From: Gemmata massiliana | Lineage (GTDB): Bacteria > Planctomycetota > Planctomycetia > Gemmatales > Gemmataceae | Direction of reading: 5' to 3' | Length of the DNA: 64,000 bases | NCBI RefSeq assembly: GCF_901538265.1 | Contig: NZ_LR593886.1 | Coordinates: 1,240,001-1,304,000, forward strand | In this document: positions 25,547 through 35,300 of the stretch, piece after piece | How positions within the stretch are numbered: the stretch's first letter is position 1 | Layout: the number at the start of each line of letters is the position of its first letter | Notes under the pieces: model-generated | Seen by the model: the letters and a program-made list of their open reading frames with translations, nothing else | Told to the model about the DNA's origin: nothing | Database searches by the model: none | Translations under genes and position numbers: made by a program

Positions 25547-26856
25547 CTTACCCCGCCGAACTCGAAATCGCCCCGCTCACGAAGCCCGTCGACGCGGCCG
25601 TGACCGTTCCGGGCAGCAAGAGCATCACCAACCGCGCCCTGGTGCTCGCGACGCTGTCGGTTGCCGAGAAGGGCACGACGCTCCGCGGCGTGCTCCGGAG
25701 CGAAGACACCGAGGTGATGATCGAGTGCCTCCGGTGGTTGGGGTTCGTGATCGATACCGACTGGGACCAGAACACCGTCTGGATCTCGCCCGAGCAAGAC
25801 CCGAGGTTGCACCGGAAGAACGACCTCATCCCGGCCGAGTCCGCGAACCTGTTCGTCGGGAACTCGGGAACCACCGTGCGGTTCCTGACGGCCGCGGTCG
25901 CGCTGGGGCAAGGCACGTACCGGCTCGACGGCATCCCGCGGATGCGGGAGCGACCGATCAAAGACCTGCTCGACGCGCTTCAACAGCTCGGCGTGAACGC
26001 ATACAGCGAGCACGGCAACGGGTGCCCGCCCGTCGTGGTTCAGACGACCGGTCTGCGCGGCGGGCGCGTGCGCGTGAAGGGCGACGTGAGCAGCCAGTTC
26101 CTGAGCGCCCTTATCATGGCCGCGCCGTTCGCGGACGGGGACACCGACATCGAAGTGGACGGGCCGCTGGTATCGGAGCCGTACATCGAGATGACGTTCA
26201 GGATGTTGCAAGACTTCGGCCTGAAGTTCCAGGTTCTCGGTTCCGGGAACTATCACATCATCGGCGACCAGTATTTGGGCGTGACCGAGTACGCCATCGA
26301 ACCCGACGCCTCAGCCGCTTCATACTTCTGGGCCGCGGCAGCCATTACCGGTGGCCGGATCACGGTTACGGGGTTGAACCGCGAGTCGCTCCAGGGGGAC
26401 GTGCGGTTCGTCGATGTGCTCGCACAGATGGGCTGCCGGATCGAAGAGAGCGACAGCGGTATCACGGTTCACGGCGGGCGTTTACGGGGTGTTGATGTCG
26501 ACATGAACGACATCAGCGACACTGTAATGACGCTCGGGGCGGTCGCGTGCTTCGCCGAGGGGCCGACCACGATCCGCAACGTCGGGCACATTCGCCACAA
26601 GGAGACGGACCGCATCGCCGCGCTCGCGACTGAGCTGCGCAAACTCGGGGCAGAAGTCGAAGCACGCGACGACGGGCTCACAATCGTGCCGCGAGCGCTA
26701 AAGGGTTGTGCGGTAGACACCTACAACGATCACCGGATGGCGATGAGTCTGGCACTGGTCGGGTTGAGGGTACCGGGAGTGGTGATTCGCAATCCGGGCT
26801 GCGTCGCGAAGACCTACCCGGGGTTCTGGCAGGATTTGGAACGGCTCCGGGCCTGA
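25534..26856 (+). CDS. aroA: 3-phosphoshikimate 1-carboxyvinyltransferase (EPSP synthase)
   Basis: 440 residues; makes EPSP from shikimate-3-phosphate and PEP in aromatic amino-acid synthesis. Start ATG 25534 overlaps truA by 13 nt. Motifs in order: PGSKSITNRALVLA (substrate Lys/Ser), LFVGNSGTTVRFLTAAVALG (PEP loop), RMRERPIKDLLDAL, KGDVSSQFLSALIMAAP, EPDASAASYFWAAAAI, GHIRHKETDRIAALATEL and TYNDHRMAMSLALVGL. In the PEP loop the canonical LGNAGTAMRP is replaced by VGNSGTTVRF (no Pro after Arg), as in some non-plant-type enzymes. Ends at a perfect hairpin. Confidence 0.96.
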   Translation: MSDVTYPAELEIAPLTKPVDAAVTVPGSKSITNRALVLATLSVAEKGTTLRGVLRSEDTEVMIECLRWLGFVIDTDWDQNTVWISPEQDPRLHRKNDLIPAESANLFVGNSGTTVRFLTAAVALGQGTYRLDGIPRMRERPIKDLLDALQQLGVNAYSEHGNGCPPVVVQTTGLRGGRVRVKGDVSSQFLSALIMAAPFADGDTDIEVDGPLVSEPYIEMTFRMLQDFGLKFQVLGSGNYHIIGDQYLGVTEYAIEPDASAASYFWAAAAITGGRITVTGLNRESLQGDVRFVDVLAQMGCRIEESDSGITVHGGRLRGVDVDMNDISDTVMTLGAVACFAEGPTTIRNVGHIRHKETDRIAALATELRKLGAEVEARDDGLTIVPRALKGCAVDTYNDHRMAMSLALVGLRVPGVVIRNPGCVAKTYPGFWQDLERLRA

Positions 26857-26862
26857 AATGCG

Positions 26863-26898
26863 AACGAGCGGTGAGACTTGTGAGTCTCACCGCTCGTT
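26863..26898. terminator. Bidirectional hairpin between aroA and the small basic gene
   Basis: A 16-bp perfect stem AACGAGCGGTGAGACT (26863-26878 with 26883-26898) with a TGTG loop lies 6 nt after the aroA stop and 21 nt past the convergent stop at 26920. Confidence 0.75.
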
Positions 26899-26919
26899 GC
26901 AAAGTGCTTCGCTATTTTG

Positions 26920-27090
26920 TTACTTGCCTTCGGGCTTCGGCGGTTCGGTCCAGAACGGGCTGAGGCGCTTGATCTTGTAGAGAACCTTGTCGCGCGCTTC
27001 GCCGGTCGCGGTTTCCAGCTTCGCCTTGAGCTTCTTCATCTTCTTCTTGCGCCCGTAGCGCCGGTCCAATTCGATTCGCCGCTCGACCAT
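26920..27090 (-). CDS. Small basic protein (56 residues), DUF6800-like
   Basis: ATG 27090 has GGAG about 8 nt upstream; the frame ends at TAA 26920. It reads MVERRIELDRRYGRKKKMKK, followed by a Lys/Ala helix, TGEARDKVLYKIKRLSPFWT and EPPKPEGK. I recall this arrangement (ERRIELxRRYxRKKK...YKIxRLSPxW) as a short, highly conserved planctomycete family, possibly DUF6800. It has no signal or TM helix; the very basic helix would suit nucleic-acid or ribosome binding, which is inference. It is convergent with aroA and divergent from the polytopic membrane gene at 27130, with only 39 nt between starts. Confidence 0.85.
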   Translation of the reverse strand: MVERRIELDRRYGRKKKMKKLKAKLETATGEARDKVLYKIKRLSPFWTEPPKPEGK

Positions 27091-27129
27091 ATACTGCTCC
27101 TAAAAGATGCACTTCCGAATACGGATGCG

Positions 27130-28470
27130 ATGACACAAACTTACACGCCGCCCCCCCCAGCGACAAGCGCAACGTTCGGTTCGATCCGGCGCGCGCTCGT
27201 CGCGGTGTGGGCCGTCATGACCCTCGGCGCGTTCTCGTTCGTGGCCTTTATCGGCACGAACGCACCTTATGCAGACGAATGGGATTTTGTTCCGGCACTT
27301 TTGGGCGACGAACCGGCCGGCCCGTGGTTGTGGCAGCAGCACAACGAACACCGGATGGTGCTCCCGCGGGTGGTGGTGCTCACGTACTTCTGGCTCACGC
27401 ACGATTTTCGCACCGGTATGGTGTTGCAGGTCGCGACTCTGTCGATACTTGCGCTCGTTCTCATGAACTTGGCCGCCGACCTGCGGGGCAAACCCCACTG
27501 GGCGGACGCCTTCTTTCCCGTCTCGCTGCTGCACATCGGGCACTGGGAAAACTTCGTGATGGGCTACCAGGTGTGCTTCGTGATGTTCGCGGTGTTCGCA
27601 ACGGTCCTCGTTGTCACCGCACTACGAATCACGCCCGTGAATGCGTTTCGGTCGGGCACGATCGCAGGCGTGATTCTCGCGCTGGTCGCTCTGACGGGCG
27701 GTTCGGGTCTGGTGGTGGTTCCGCCCGTAAGTGGGTGGGTCGCGTTCATTGCGGTGAACGTGTGGCGCGCGGGATCAAAGAGCCGCGCCGTATTCTTGCT
27801 GCTCCTCGCAGTGCTGCCGCTCGTGTACCTCGGTCTGTATTTCCAGGGGTATCACAAGCCGTCCCATCACCCGCCACTGAGTACGGATCCGATTGAGGTG
27901 GGGTGCGTATCGGGGGAAGTCCTCGCGATGTCGTTCGGCATCGGGTTGAGTGGCGTTTGGTGGGCCGTGGCCGGTGGGTTGGTCGTGGTCGGTGGACTCA
28001 CGGTCGCGCTACTCGTGGAACGGTGGAAGGAGTCGGGCGAGCGGCTCTCGATCGTGGGGCTGATCGCCGTTGCCGCGGGCGTAACCGGTGTGGCACTCGC
28101 GATCGGTGTGGGGCGCGGGGGATGGGGAACGGAGATGGGGCTGTGGTCGCGGTACTCGATGCTGGTGTGGCCGCTGCTCGCCGCGACGTACCTCGTCTGG
28201 ACCAAATTCGGCCGCAAGTGGGTGCCGATCGGGTTGTGCGTCGTATCCGCGTTCGCGTTCCCCGGTAACGTCGGTACCGGGATCTTGAGCGGGGCCACAA
28301 TCGTGAGGGACTACGCCGGCATCGCCGCACAAGCCCAGAGCGGGTTTACGGCGGAAGAGATCGTAGCGGCGGAGCCGTTTTCGGTGAGCCACCAGTGTGG
28401 GCAACCGGGAGGGGCGCTACGCGCCATTCCGCTTTTGCGTCGCGACCGCATCGGGATCTTCGCGAGGTAG
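27130..28470 (+). CDS. Polytopic membrane protein of unknown function
   Basis: 446 residues from ATG 27130. About ten hydrophobic helices are visible, beginning with ALVAVWAVMTLGAFSFVAFIG. The first loop after TM1 (APYADEWDFVPALLGDEPAG...QHNEHRMVLPRVV) has the shape seen in GT-C-type glycosyltransferases: an acidic D-E-W-D near the first extracytoplasmic loop followed by a conserved His/Arg stretch. Later helices carry no further motif. It might transfer a lipid-linked sugar, but this is inference from the topology. The last residues form a short soluble tail. Next gene starts 5 nt later, so an operon of two. Confidence 0.75.
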   Translation: MTQTYTPPPPATSATFGSIRRALVAVWAVMTLGAFSFVAFIGTNAPYADEWDFVPALLGDEPAGPWLWQQHNEHRMVLPRVVVLTYFWLTHDFRTGMVLQVATLSILALVLMNLAADLRGKPHWADAFFPVSLLHIGHWENFVMGYQVCFVMFAVFATVLVVTALRITPVNAFRSGTIAGVILALVALTGGSGLVVVPPVSGWVAFIAVNVWRAGSKSRAVFLLLLAVLPLVYLGLYFQGYHKPSHHPPLSTDPIEVGCVSGEVLAMSFGIGLSGVWWAVAGGLVVVGGLTVALLVERWKESGERLSIVGLIAVAAGVTGVALAIGVGRGGWGTEMGLWSRYSMLVWPLLAATYLVWTKFGRKWVPIGLCVVSAFAFPGNVGTGILSGATIVRDYAGIAAQAQSGFTAEEIVAAEPFSVSHQCGQPGGALRAIPLLRRDRIGIFAR

Positions 28471-28475
28471 CGCCG

Positions 28476-28949
28476 ATGGGGAATTTTTGGTGGTGGTTCA
28501 CCGGCGGCGTGGCGGTCGTCGTTTTGCTCGCGCTCGTCGCGCGGTGGTTGTGGCACCTCGGCCGGGTGGTGCACGTCGAGCGCTGTCGTGAACTGTTCCG
28601 GCTCCAGCACGAGCGGTTCGAGGAGCAGTTGGTGAAGGCGGCCAGTGTGTCGGGGCTGCCGCGCGGGTTGCGGTGGGTGCGGTGCGACATCACCGGCGAC
28701 GCGGTCCTGGTCCGCGACACCGCGACCGGCGGAATCGTGGCGCTCGTGCCGGTACTAGTGCAGTTCGAGCCACTGGAAGACGGTGAGATGACGGAGGTGC
28801 CTGCGGCCCGTGATCCGCGCCCCGCGACCGCGGTGTTCAGCTTCCACCAGGGGAACTGGCACACGGCCGGGCGCGTCGTGTTTAACCACACGCCCGAGCA
28901 GACCGTGGCCGCGTTCGTGGAGTTACAGCGCCTCCCGGAACACGTGTGA
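28476..28949 (+). CDS. Small single-TM membrane protein, unknown
   Basis: 157 residues from ATG 28476, five nt after the preceding stop, with AGGT nearby. The N-terminus has a Trp-rich TM helix (MGNFWWWFTGGVAVVVLLAL), then a helical segment (RCRELFRLQHERFEEQLVKAAS) and a beta-rich domain (GLRWVRCDITGDAVLVRDTATGGIVALVPVLVQFE). The last part reads AVFSFHQGNWHTAGRVVFNHTPEQTVAAFVELQ. I do not recognise a family with confidence; it is most likely an inner-membrane protein whose soluble domain is cytosolic. Probably co-transcribed with the polytopic gene before it; convergent with the DUF4870 gene, only 6 nt apart. Confidence 0.75.
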   Translation: MGNFWWWFTGGVAVVVLLALVARWLWHLGRVVHVERCRELFRLQHERFEEQLVKAASVSGLPRGLRWVRCDITGDAVLVRDTATGGIVALVPVLVQFEPLEDGEMTEVPAARDPRPATAVFSFHQGNWHTAGRVVFNHTPEQTVAAFVELQRLPEHV

Positions 28950-28955
28950 GGCCGG

Positions 28956-29525
28956 TCACGACAGGAACGAAATCGAGAGCGGGTACCTCCACACGCGCCC
29001 CTCGTTCGCCCGCACCGCGGCGATGATCGGGAACACGATGTTCAGCACGCCGAGCGCGATGAGGAGCGGGATGCCGACGATCACGAACGCGAGCGGGATG
29101 CAAATCAGCAAGTAAAGGACGGACGAAATGATCCAGTTCACCGCGTTCTTGCCGTGCTGATCGAGTTTCGGCAATTCGTCCTTTTTCGTCTGCCAAATGA
29201 TGATAGGCATGATGATTCCGCCGAACGGAATGACGTGCCCTGCGAACAGCGACAGGTGCAGGAACAGCCCCCATTCGCGCGACTTCTTTTCTAGCTCGCG
29301 CGGCGACAATTCCTCTTCATACTCTTCATCGTAGTCGCGCCGGCGCGGGTGCCGAGGTTCGCGGTCCTCGTCATCGTAATCATCCCGGTCGCGGCGCCGA
29401 CCGCGGATCTGGGCTTCGTCGCGCTCCGCGTCGAGTTCGGCCACCGCGCGCTCGTACTGCTCCTCGGTAATGGTTCTGTCGTCGCGCATCTTTTTGAGTT
29501 TGTCCAGTTCTTCGGCGACGCTCAT
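28956..29525 (-). CDS. DUF4870-type membrane protein with acidic/basic linker
   Basis: 189 residues. The N-terminus MSVAEELDKLKKMRDDRTIT...EEQYERAVAELD is SHOCT-like (short C-terminal-type helix pair, here N-terminal). A highly charged Arg/Asp/Glu/Tyr linker (~40-75) follows. The rest matches the DUF4870/Tic20-like pattern: EWGLFLHLSLFAGHVIPFGG, IIIWQTKKDELPKLDQHGKNAVNW, then two TM helices and a short tail. These proteins are predicted integral membrane proteins of unknown role. Divergent from the DUF11-type gene at 29761. Confidence 0.88.
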   Translation of the reverse strand: MSVAEELDKLKKMRDDRTITEEQYERAVAELDAERDEAQIRGRRRDRDDYDDEDREPRHPRRRDYDEEYEEELSPRELEKKSREWGLFLHLSLFAGHVIPFGGIIMPIIIWQTKKDELPKLDQHGKNAVNWIISSVLYLLICIPLAFVIVGIPLLIALGVLNIVFPIIAAVRANEGRVWRYPLSISFLS

Positions 29526-29760
29526 GGGGAACTCGCGGTTCGGGGAATCGCCCTTCTACCTACACGCGCAATTCGCTCGCGACGGGAAGATATTGCGCGT
29601 GGTGCCAAAATATTCTGTCCGCCCGTATCGTGCGCATTTTGCCAGAACTCGTGCTGTTTTGCTACCTCCCCGCCCGCGCCGACTGATCTTTCGCAGATTC
29701 CCACGAAACGCTATACCCCCACCGCGAACCGGTCGGACCGGTACGTTGCGGAGGGGCATC

Positions 29761-31497
29761 ATGAGTCGGTGGAAGCACATCCGGGCGGCAGCGGGCGGTG
29801 GGACAGCGGTCGTCGCGGTGTGGGCTTTCGTCTCACTCGCCGCATCCGCACAGAAACCGCAGCTCACGTTCCACGCTTTACCCGAACCATCCACTTCCGG
29901 CTCGGACGTTTATCCACCGCTGGAACTGCCCGTCGATCCCAACGTGGAGCAGGCGCAGTTCCAACAGCGCGTGCCCGGCGGTTCACCGGGGCAATTAACC
30001 GGGGCTGCCGCCTCCGTGAACGATCCGGTGTATCCCGTTGTCACGATCCGCGTGCGCGTACCCGCCGACGCGGTGCCCGGCGACGATCTTAAGTACGTCA
30101 TTGTGGTGCAAAATGTGTCAGCCGCGGACGCGCATTCCGTGACCGTGCGCAACCCGCTCTCGCCGGACGCTGACGTGGTCAGGGCCGAACCGCCGGTCGA
30201 CGGACCAACTGGGGGGAAGGCGACTAGTGACGTGCAGCCGGGTGGCCTGTCACCACAGGGTAACCCACAAAAGCGGCAGCTTGTTTGGTCCCTCGGTACC
30301 CTCAAGGCGGGTGCGTCTAAAACCATCGAACTCGTTCTGCGCCCGAAAGCGGGCGTGACCGAACTGAACAACCTCGCTTACGTGAAGTACGAGCACGGCC
30401 AATCGGTTACGACGAAAATCGGTAAGCCCACGGTGAAAGTGACGAAGGCCGCGCCGAAGCAGACTGTGCGCGACGAGACGTACAACGTCCGCGTGCTGGT
30501 GGAGAACCTGGCGAAAGTGCCGGCCGATCACATCCGCGTGCTGGAAAACGTGCCCGCGTCGGCCGAGGTCGAACCGATCACCGCTGGGGGAAAGCGCGGA
30601 CAGCAAACCGAGAAGGATACGGGTACGCAGCAGTGGGTGTGGGAAATCGCTCGACTTCAACCCGGCGAGCGGAAGGTGATTGAGTATCGCGTCACCCCGC
30701 GTGAAGCGAAAGAAATCTACACGCTCACGAGCGTGACCGGGCCGAAGCTCCACAAGGACCAAACCGCCGAGGCCCAAACGAAGGTGCTCGTACCGGGGCT
30801 GAGCCTGAAGTTCACGGGGCCGGACGGCGTGGTAAACGCGGGTGAGTCTGCGAAGTACGAGATCCTGGTGCGGAACACCGGCACGCTCCCGAGCACCGCT
30901 TTGAGAGTCACCGGTACGCTCCCCGCGGGCTGCCGACCGACCAAGAAGACCGACGGCGGCCAAATCCTCCGCGACTCGATCATGTGGCAGATTCCGCGGT
31001 TGGAGCCCGGTGAAGCCCAGACGTTCCGGTACGAACTGAAGGCGAGCACGACCGGTCGGCGCACGGTGACGAGTCAGGTATCGGACGCCCGCGGTACGCG
31101 CGCCTCGCAGGAAGTCGCGACGACATTCGCGGGGGCGGCGGCGCTCGCGTGGGAAACGAAGTTCGACTCGCTAACGGTGCAGGTCGGCAAGCAGGGTGTG
31201 CTCACGGTGGAGGTGAAGAACACCGGGAGCGAAGCGGGACGCAACGTGCGGGTTCAGGTCGAGGTTCCGGACAATGTGAGTGTGGTACAAACCACACCGA
31301 GCGTCCGCGTCGAGGGTAACCTCGTTCAGTTCAACGCGGAGTCCGTTCCTAGTAACGGAAAGGCGACGTACACGCTTACATTCAAGGGGATGAAGGCGGA
31401 TCAGGCTGAGTTCCGTATTCGCATGAACGCGGACAGCCTCGGAGATCGGCCGTTGACAACGCTGAAGACGGTTTCAATTACCGGCGACGCGAAGTAA
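29761..31497 (+). CDS. Secreted DUF11/Ig-like repeat protein
   Basis: 578 residues from ATG 29761 with GGAGGGG upstream. A signal peptide (MSRWKHIRAAAGGGTAVVAVWAFVSLAASA) is followed by repeated DUF11/CARDB-type beta-sandwich units: VPGDDLKYVIVVQNVSAADA, RDETYNVRVLVENLAKVPAD, NAGESAKYEILVRNTGTLPS and VGKQGVLTVEVKNTGSEAGR each open a unit with the same V-x-N-x-(G/S) pattern, four in total. Units end with WSLGTLKAGASKTIELVLRP- and WEIARLQPGERKVIEYRVTP-like strands. Likely a surface or periplasmic scaffold protein; no catalytic motif. Monocistronic. Confidence 0.9.
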   Translation: MSRWKHIRAAAGGGTAVVAVWAFVSLAASAQKPQLTFHALPEPSTSGSDVYPPLELPVDPNVEQAQFQQRVPGGSPGQLTGAAASVNDPVYPVVTIRVRVPADAVPGDDLKYVIVVQNVSAADAHSVTVRNPLSPDADVVRAEPPVDGPTGGKATSDVQPGGLSPQGNPQKRQLVWSLGTLKAGASKTIELVLRPKAGVTELNNLAYVKYEHGQSVTTKIGKPTVKVTKAAPKQTVRDETYNVRVLVENLAKVPADHIRVLENVPASAEVEPITAGGKRGQQTEKDTGTQQWVWEIARLQPGERKVIEYRVTPREAKEIYTLTSVTGPKLHKDQTAEAQTKVLVPGLSLKFTGPDGVVNAGESAKYEILVRNTGTLPSTALRVTGTLPAGCRPTKKTDGGQILRDSIMWQIPRLEPGEAQTFRYELKASTTGRRTVTSQVSDARGTRASQEVATTFAGAAALAWETKFDSLTVQVGKQGVLTVEVKNTGSEAGRNVRVQVEVPDNVSVVQTTPSVRVEGNLVQFNAESVPSNGKATYTLTFKGMKADQAEFRIRMNADSLGDRPLTTLKTVSITGDAK

Positions 31498-31612
31498 GAC
31501 GGTAATCGTGGTGTTCGTACACCACGCAAGAACAAAAACATTCGGAATACAACGAATGCGGCGCGAATTGGGGCCGCTGGAGCCACCACATTTTCGCCCA
31601 CGCACCTTCCGC

Positions 31613-31641
31613 TTGACAAGTCCCGGTGCTACGTTTCAAGT
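31613..31641 (+). promoter_or_regulatory. Candidate sigma-70-type promoter
   Basis: TTGACA at 31613-31618, a 17-nt spacer, then TCAAGT at 31636-31641 (3 of 6 to TATAAT). It sits ~118 nt upstream of the lipoprotein start at 31759. The -35 is perfect, the -10 poor, so this is only a suggestion. Confidence 0.3.
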
Positions 31642-31758
31642 ATGCGGAGATTTCCGCGGTCGCTGTTTGGATGCCGTACCTCGCCGGTATCCTCCCAAGG
31701 ATGGCGCGTAAGTTTAAGCACCCAACACGAAAGCCGCCCTGTAAGGAGGAGGGGTATC

Positions 31759-32232
31759 ATGACCGCGTTCAAGTCGCTCTCATCGAGCAACACCATTTGC
31801 CGCGCGGCATGGGGGCGGCGCGCACGGGCTTTTGTGCTCGTGTCGTTCCCGTTTGCGCTGTTCGGGTGCGGTTCCGCCACTCCGCCCGGCGCGGACGCCG
31901 TGCCGACCTCGGCCAGCGGGCCGAACGATCCGGCGTGGGTGACGAACCGACCGAAACTCCCGCCGCCCGATGCGGACCGCATTAACTACGACGAACAAAC
32001 CCGCACCCTCACGCTGTACGACCTGCCCGGGAACGACCGCTGGATGGTGCGGATGCCCGGCGAAATGTCCGGCCGTGCCATCACCCCGCAGCACCGCCTC
32101 CCGGCGGACACGGAACTGTCGCAGGTGATGGTGTACTACGCGCGCCCCGGCGTGAAGCCGTCGGCCCCGGTGAGCGTGAAGCAGATCCGCGATAGTGGGA
32201 ACGCTCACAGCAGCCTCGCGGGTTTCCGCTAA
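31759..32232 (+). CDS. Small lipoprotein, unknown
   Basis: 157 residues from ATG 31759, with a strong AAGGAGGAGGGG upstream. The signal peptide MTAFKSLSSSNTICRAAWGR...ALFGCGS has a basic n-region, a hydrophobic core and a lipobox (LFGC). The mature part is short: a disordered Pro/Ala/Ser stretch (TPPGADAVPTSASGPNDPAW), then one small domain with DRINYDEQTRTLTLYDLPGN and RWMVRMPGEMSGRAITPQHR. No enzyme motif and no family recognised. It is monocistronic and followed by two tandem hairpins shared with the convergent peptidase gene. Confidence 0.82.
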   Translation: MTAFKSLSSSNTICRAAWGRRARAFVLVSFPFALFGCGSATPPGADAVPTSASGPNDPAWVTNRPKLPPPDADRINYDEQTRTLTLYDLPGNDRWMVRMPGEMSGRAITPQHRLPADTELSQVMVYYARPGVKPSAPVSVKQIRDSGNAHSSLAGFR

Positions 32233-32251
32233 ATTGTTAGCGCGTACTGAG

Positions 32252-32300
32252 AAGCGTTCGGGGCCGGGAGACAAAGTGTGTCTCCCGGCCCCGAACGCTT
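32252..32300. terminator. 22-bp perfect hairpin
   Basis: Arms 32252-32273 and 32279-32300 (AAGCGTTCGGGGCCGGGAGACA) pair exactly around a 5-nt loop, 20 nt after the lipoprotein stop, ending CTTTGGG. It is an intrinsic-terminator-like structure in either direction. Confidence 0.75.
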
Positions 32301-32322
32301 TGGGCGATCTCATTTCCAGAGC

Positions 32323-32382
32323 TTCGGTGCCCTCGTAACGAGCCGTGCTCTCGTAGTCGCGGCTCGTTACGAGGGCACCGAA
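32323..32382. terminator. Second 22-bp perfect hairpin, before the S9 peptidase end
   Basis: Arms 32323-32344 and 32361-32382 (TTCGGTGCCCTCGTAACGAGCC) pair exactly with a 16-nt loop. It ends 8 nt from the convergent stop at 32390. Its sequence is unrelated to the adjacent hairpin. Confidence 0.7.
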
Positions 32383-32389
32383 ATCGAAC

Positions 32390-35300
32390 TCAGCGCTCGT
32401 ACCGGTCGTCCCGCAGACCGTACTGCTTGCGCCACTGTTCTTTTTCCTTTTCGCGGTCGATGTACGGCACGCCCTTTTCCATCCATTCGGGCGCGGGCTT
32501 GTTCTTCAAGTGGTGCTCGAAGAACTGGAACATCCGCATGGCGAAGTCGCGCGCGGCCGGCTTCTTCGCGAGGTTGTGCGGTTCGCCGTTGTAGTTCAGC
32601 AGGTAAGCTTCTTTGCCGAGGCGCCGCAGGGCCAGGAAGTACTCGATCCCCTGGTACCACGGCACCGCGTCGTCCTGGTCGTTGTGGATCATCAGGAGCG
32701 GGGTCTGCACCCGATCTGCCATGAAGACCGGCGAGTTCTCGATGTAGCGCATCGGCGTTTCCCAGAGCGTCGCCCCGATGCGGCTCTGTGTCTTCTCGTA
32801 CTGGAACTGGCGCGGCAAACCAGTGCCCCAGCGGATGCCGTCGTAGGCGCTCACCATGTTGGACACCGGCGCCCCGGCCACCGCCGCCTTGAAGCGGTTC
32901 GTTTGGGTGACCATGTACGCGATCTGGTACCCGCCCCACGACTGGCCGTTGATGCCGATCGCCTTTTCGTCCACGAACCCCTTATCCACTACGGCCTGGA
33001 TCGCGGGCAGCACGCATTTGATCGCGCTGGGGCCGGGGTACCCGATCTTGTACGCGATGTCCGGCATCAGCACGAGGTAGCCGTTGCTCGCGTAGAACGT
33101 CGGGTTGACGACCTGGCCCCGCGTCACGTTGGGCACGCGGAACTGGTGCAGGTTCTCCGACAGCCGCTCGTAGATGTACACCACCATCGGGTACTTCTTC
33201 GACGGGTCGAAGTTCTCGGGCTTGACGAGGATGCCGGTGAGCGGGGCGCCGTCCGTGCTGGTGTACCGGACCTGTTCCGCCCGGCCCCAGTTGTAGTTCT
33301 TCACGTGCGGGTTGATGTCCGTCACGCGGGTCAGTTCGTTGAAATCCGGCGAAGTGACGTAGTAGTCCGGGTACTGCGAGAACGTCTGCACCGTGAGCAG
33401 GTACACGTCCGCGTCCTTCGCCTTGATCGGGTTGCCGTAGCTGCGGCCGCCCATCAACAGGAGCCGCGGTTCCGTGCCCGATTCGAGCCGGTAGAACCCG
33501 GTGTCGTAGGTGCGGAGGTTCTCCGTGCCGAGGAGGAGCGGTTTGCTCAGGTCCACCGTGCGCTCGAGCGGGCTGCGGTCGTCCGGGCTGCGCGGGCGCA
33601 AGAGCGTGAACCGCAGACCCTGTGTGCGGCCCACTTTCGTGAGGTTCTCCGCGCCGGACCCGTCGGCAGCGATCTTCCAGATGTCGTACCGGTCGCTCAG
33701 CAGGACGAACTTGCCGTCCGAGGTCCACTGCGCCGCGCCGTAGGGCGGCGGGTCGCTCGGCGAGTCGTGTTCCTCGTCGAAGAACTTCACCGCGAGCTTT
33801 TCGGTCAGGTTCACCTTCTTGCCGTCCGGAACGGAGACGGTGGACCAGTCTTTGCCATTGAACGACAGCAGGTACTTCCCGTTCGGTGCGATGGCGAAGT
33901 TCGCCGTGCTCGCGGTCGCGATCGGCAATTTGGCGCCCGACCGCACGTTCACGAGCGCGTAGTCGTTGGCCACCGGGAAGGCGTACCCGGTGGTGTGCTT
34001 GTACTTCCGGTCGTCGGTGCTCATGGCCCAGTCGCCGACCGCGGCCTGTTGCACGGTCACCTCGTCGTCCGAGAGTTGGCGGAACTGCTTGGTGTCGAGG
34101 AGCAGGACCGCGCCGAACGTGCGGTTCCGGTCCTGCGTCGCGCGCAGTTTCTGCATTGGCTGGATGTTCGCGTCCTTCCAGTGCCAGATGTCGAGTTGAA
34201 TGTCATCGGCCAGCGGGGTGGTCGGTTGTGGGGCGCGTTCGGGCGCGGTGGCGACGTAGAGCTTCGTGCCGTCTTGCGAGAAGCTCAGCGTGTTGCCCGA
34301 GATCGTCCAGCCCTTCTTGATGCCGGGCGTATCGGGTCCGAGAACCTCATTGAGCGCGGCCGGGGCCGGGGCGTGAGTCGCGACCGCGGTCGCCGTGATT
34401 GCGCCGAACCCGCCGATCGCACCGAGCGGTAGGCGCGTGATCGGCTTCGGTTCGGTCTTCGCCGCGCGGTCCCACACGAACACGCGGTAGCGCGGGGGCG
34501 TGGGTGTGCTCGGGGTCGTTGTGATCGGGGTTCCCACCGACGAACCGGCCGGGTGCGGTGGGGGCGCGAGCGTCGCGGCCGGAATCTGGCTGTCGTCGAA
34601 GAAGAACGCGAGCTTGGTCTGCTTCTCGTCCCAGATGAGGTTCGTGTACCGACCCGGCCCGACCTTCAGCGGCGATCCGCCGGTGCCGAACTTCGGGTTC
34701 AGCGCGTACACGCCGTTCTTCTCGTCCTTGCGCGACGACACGGTGTACACCAGCGTCTGTTCGTCGGCCGAGAGGCTGTACTCGCTTACTTCGGTGATCG
34801 TGCGATCGGTGGAGCCGGAGAGGTCGCGGATGAACAGATCGGACCCGTAGGTGCGAGTCGGCCCCGCGGTCGCGCCGCCGGGAGCGGGGAGCGGTCCCTT
34901 GCCCTTGCCTTTGGCTGGGGGCGCGGTGGGCTCTTTCGTCTCGGTCTTGCCCGGTTCGGGTGTGGTCGGCTTGCGATAGATCAGGAACCCGTCGCCCTCG
35001 CCGCCGATCTGGAACGAACCGCTTCCCGTGATACGGTCCAATTCCTTCCCGCTCGCCAGATCGATGATCGCGATCGTGGCTTTCGGGTACTCGTCCGTTT
35101 TCAACTTGTCGGATTTCGCCTTATCAAGAGCCGCCTTCGTGGGCGTGAGCGGCAGCAGCACCTTTTTGCCGTTGGGGGTGAAGCGCGGGGACGTGCCGAG
35201 CACCGGGGTTCCGCTCGCGACGCCGCGCGGGAACCGGTACTCCTTCCCAGTGCTCACGTGCCGCACCACTGCTTCGCCGTCCGCGTTCTCCGCGCCAACG

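Noticed and set aside
32510-34432. 640-codon plus-strand frame over the S9 peptidase
   Set aside because: Antisense shadow with Val/Arg/His-rich low-information translation; the peptidase on the minus strand has a complete catalytic triad.
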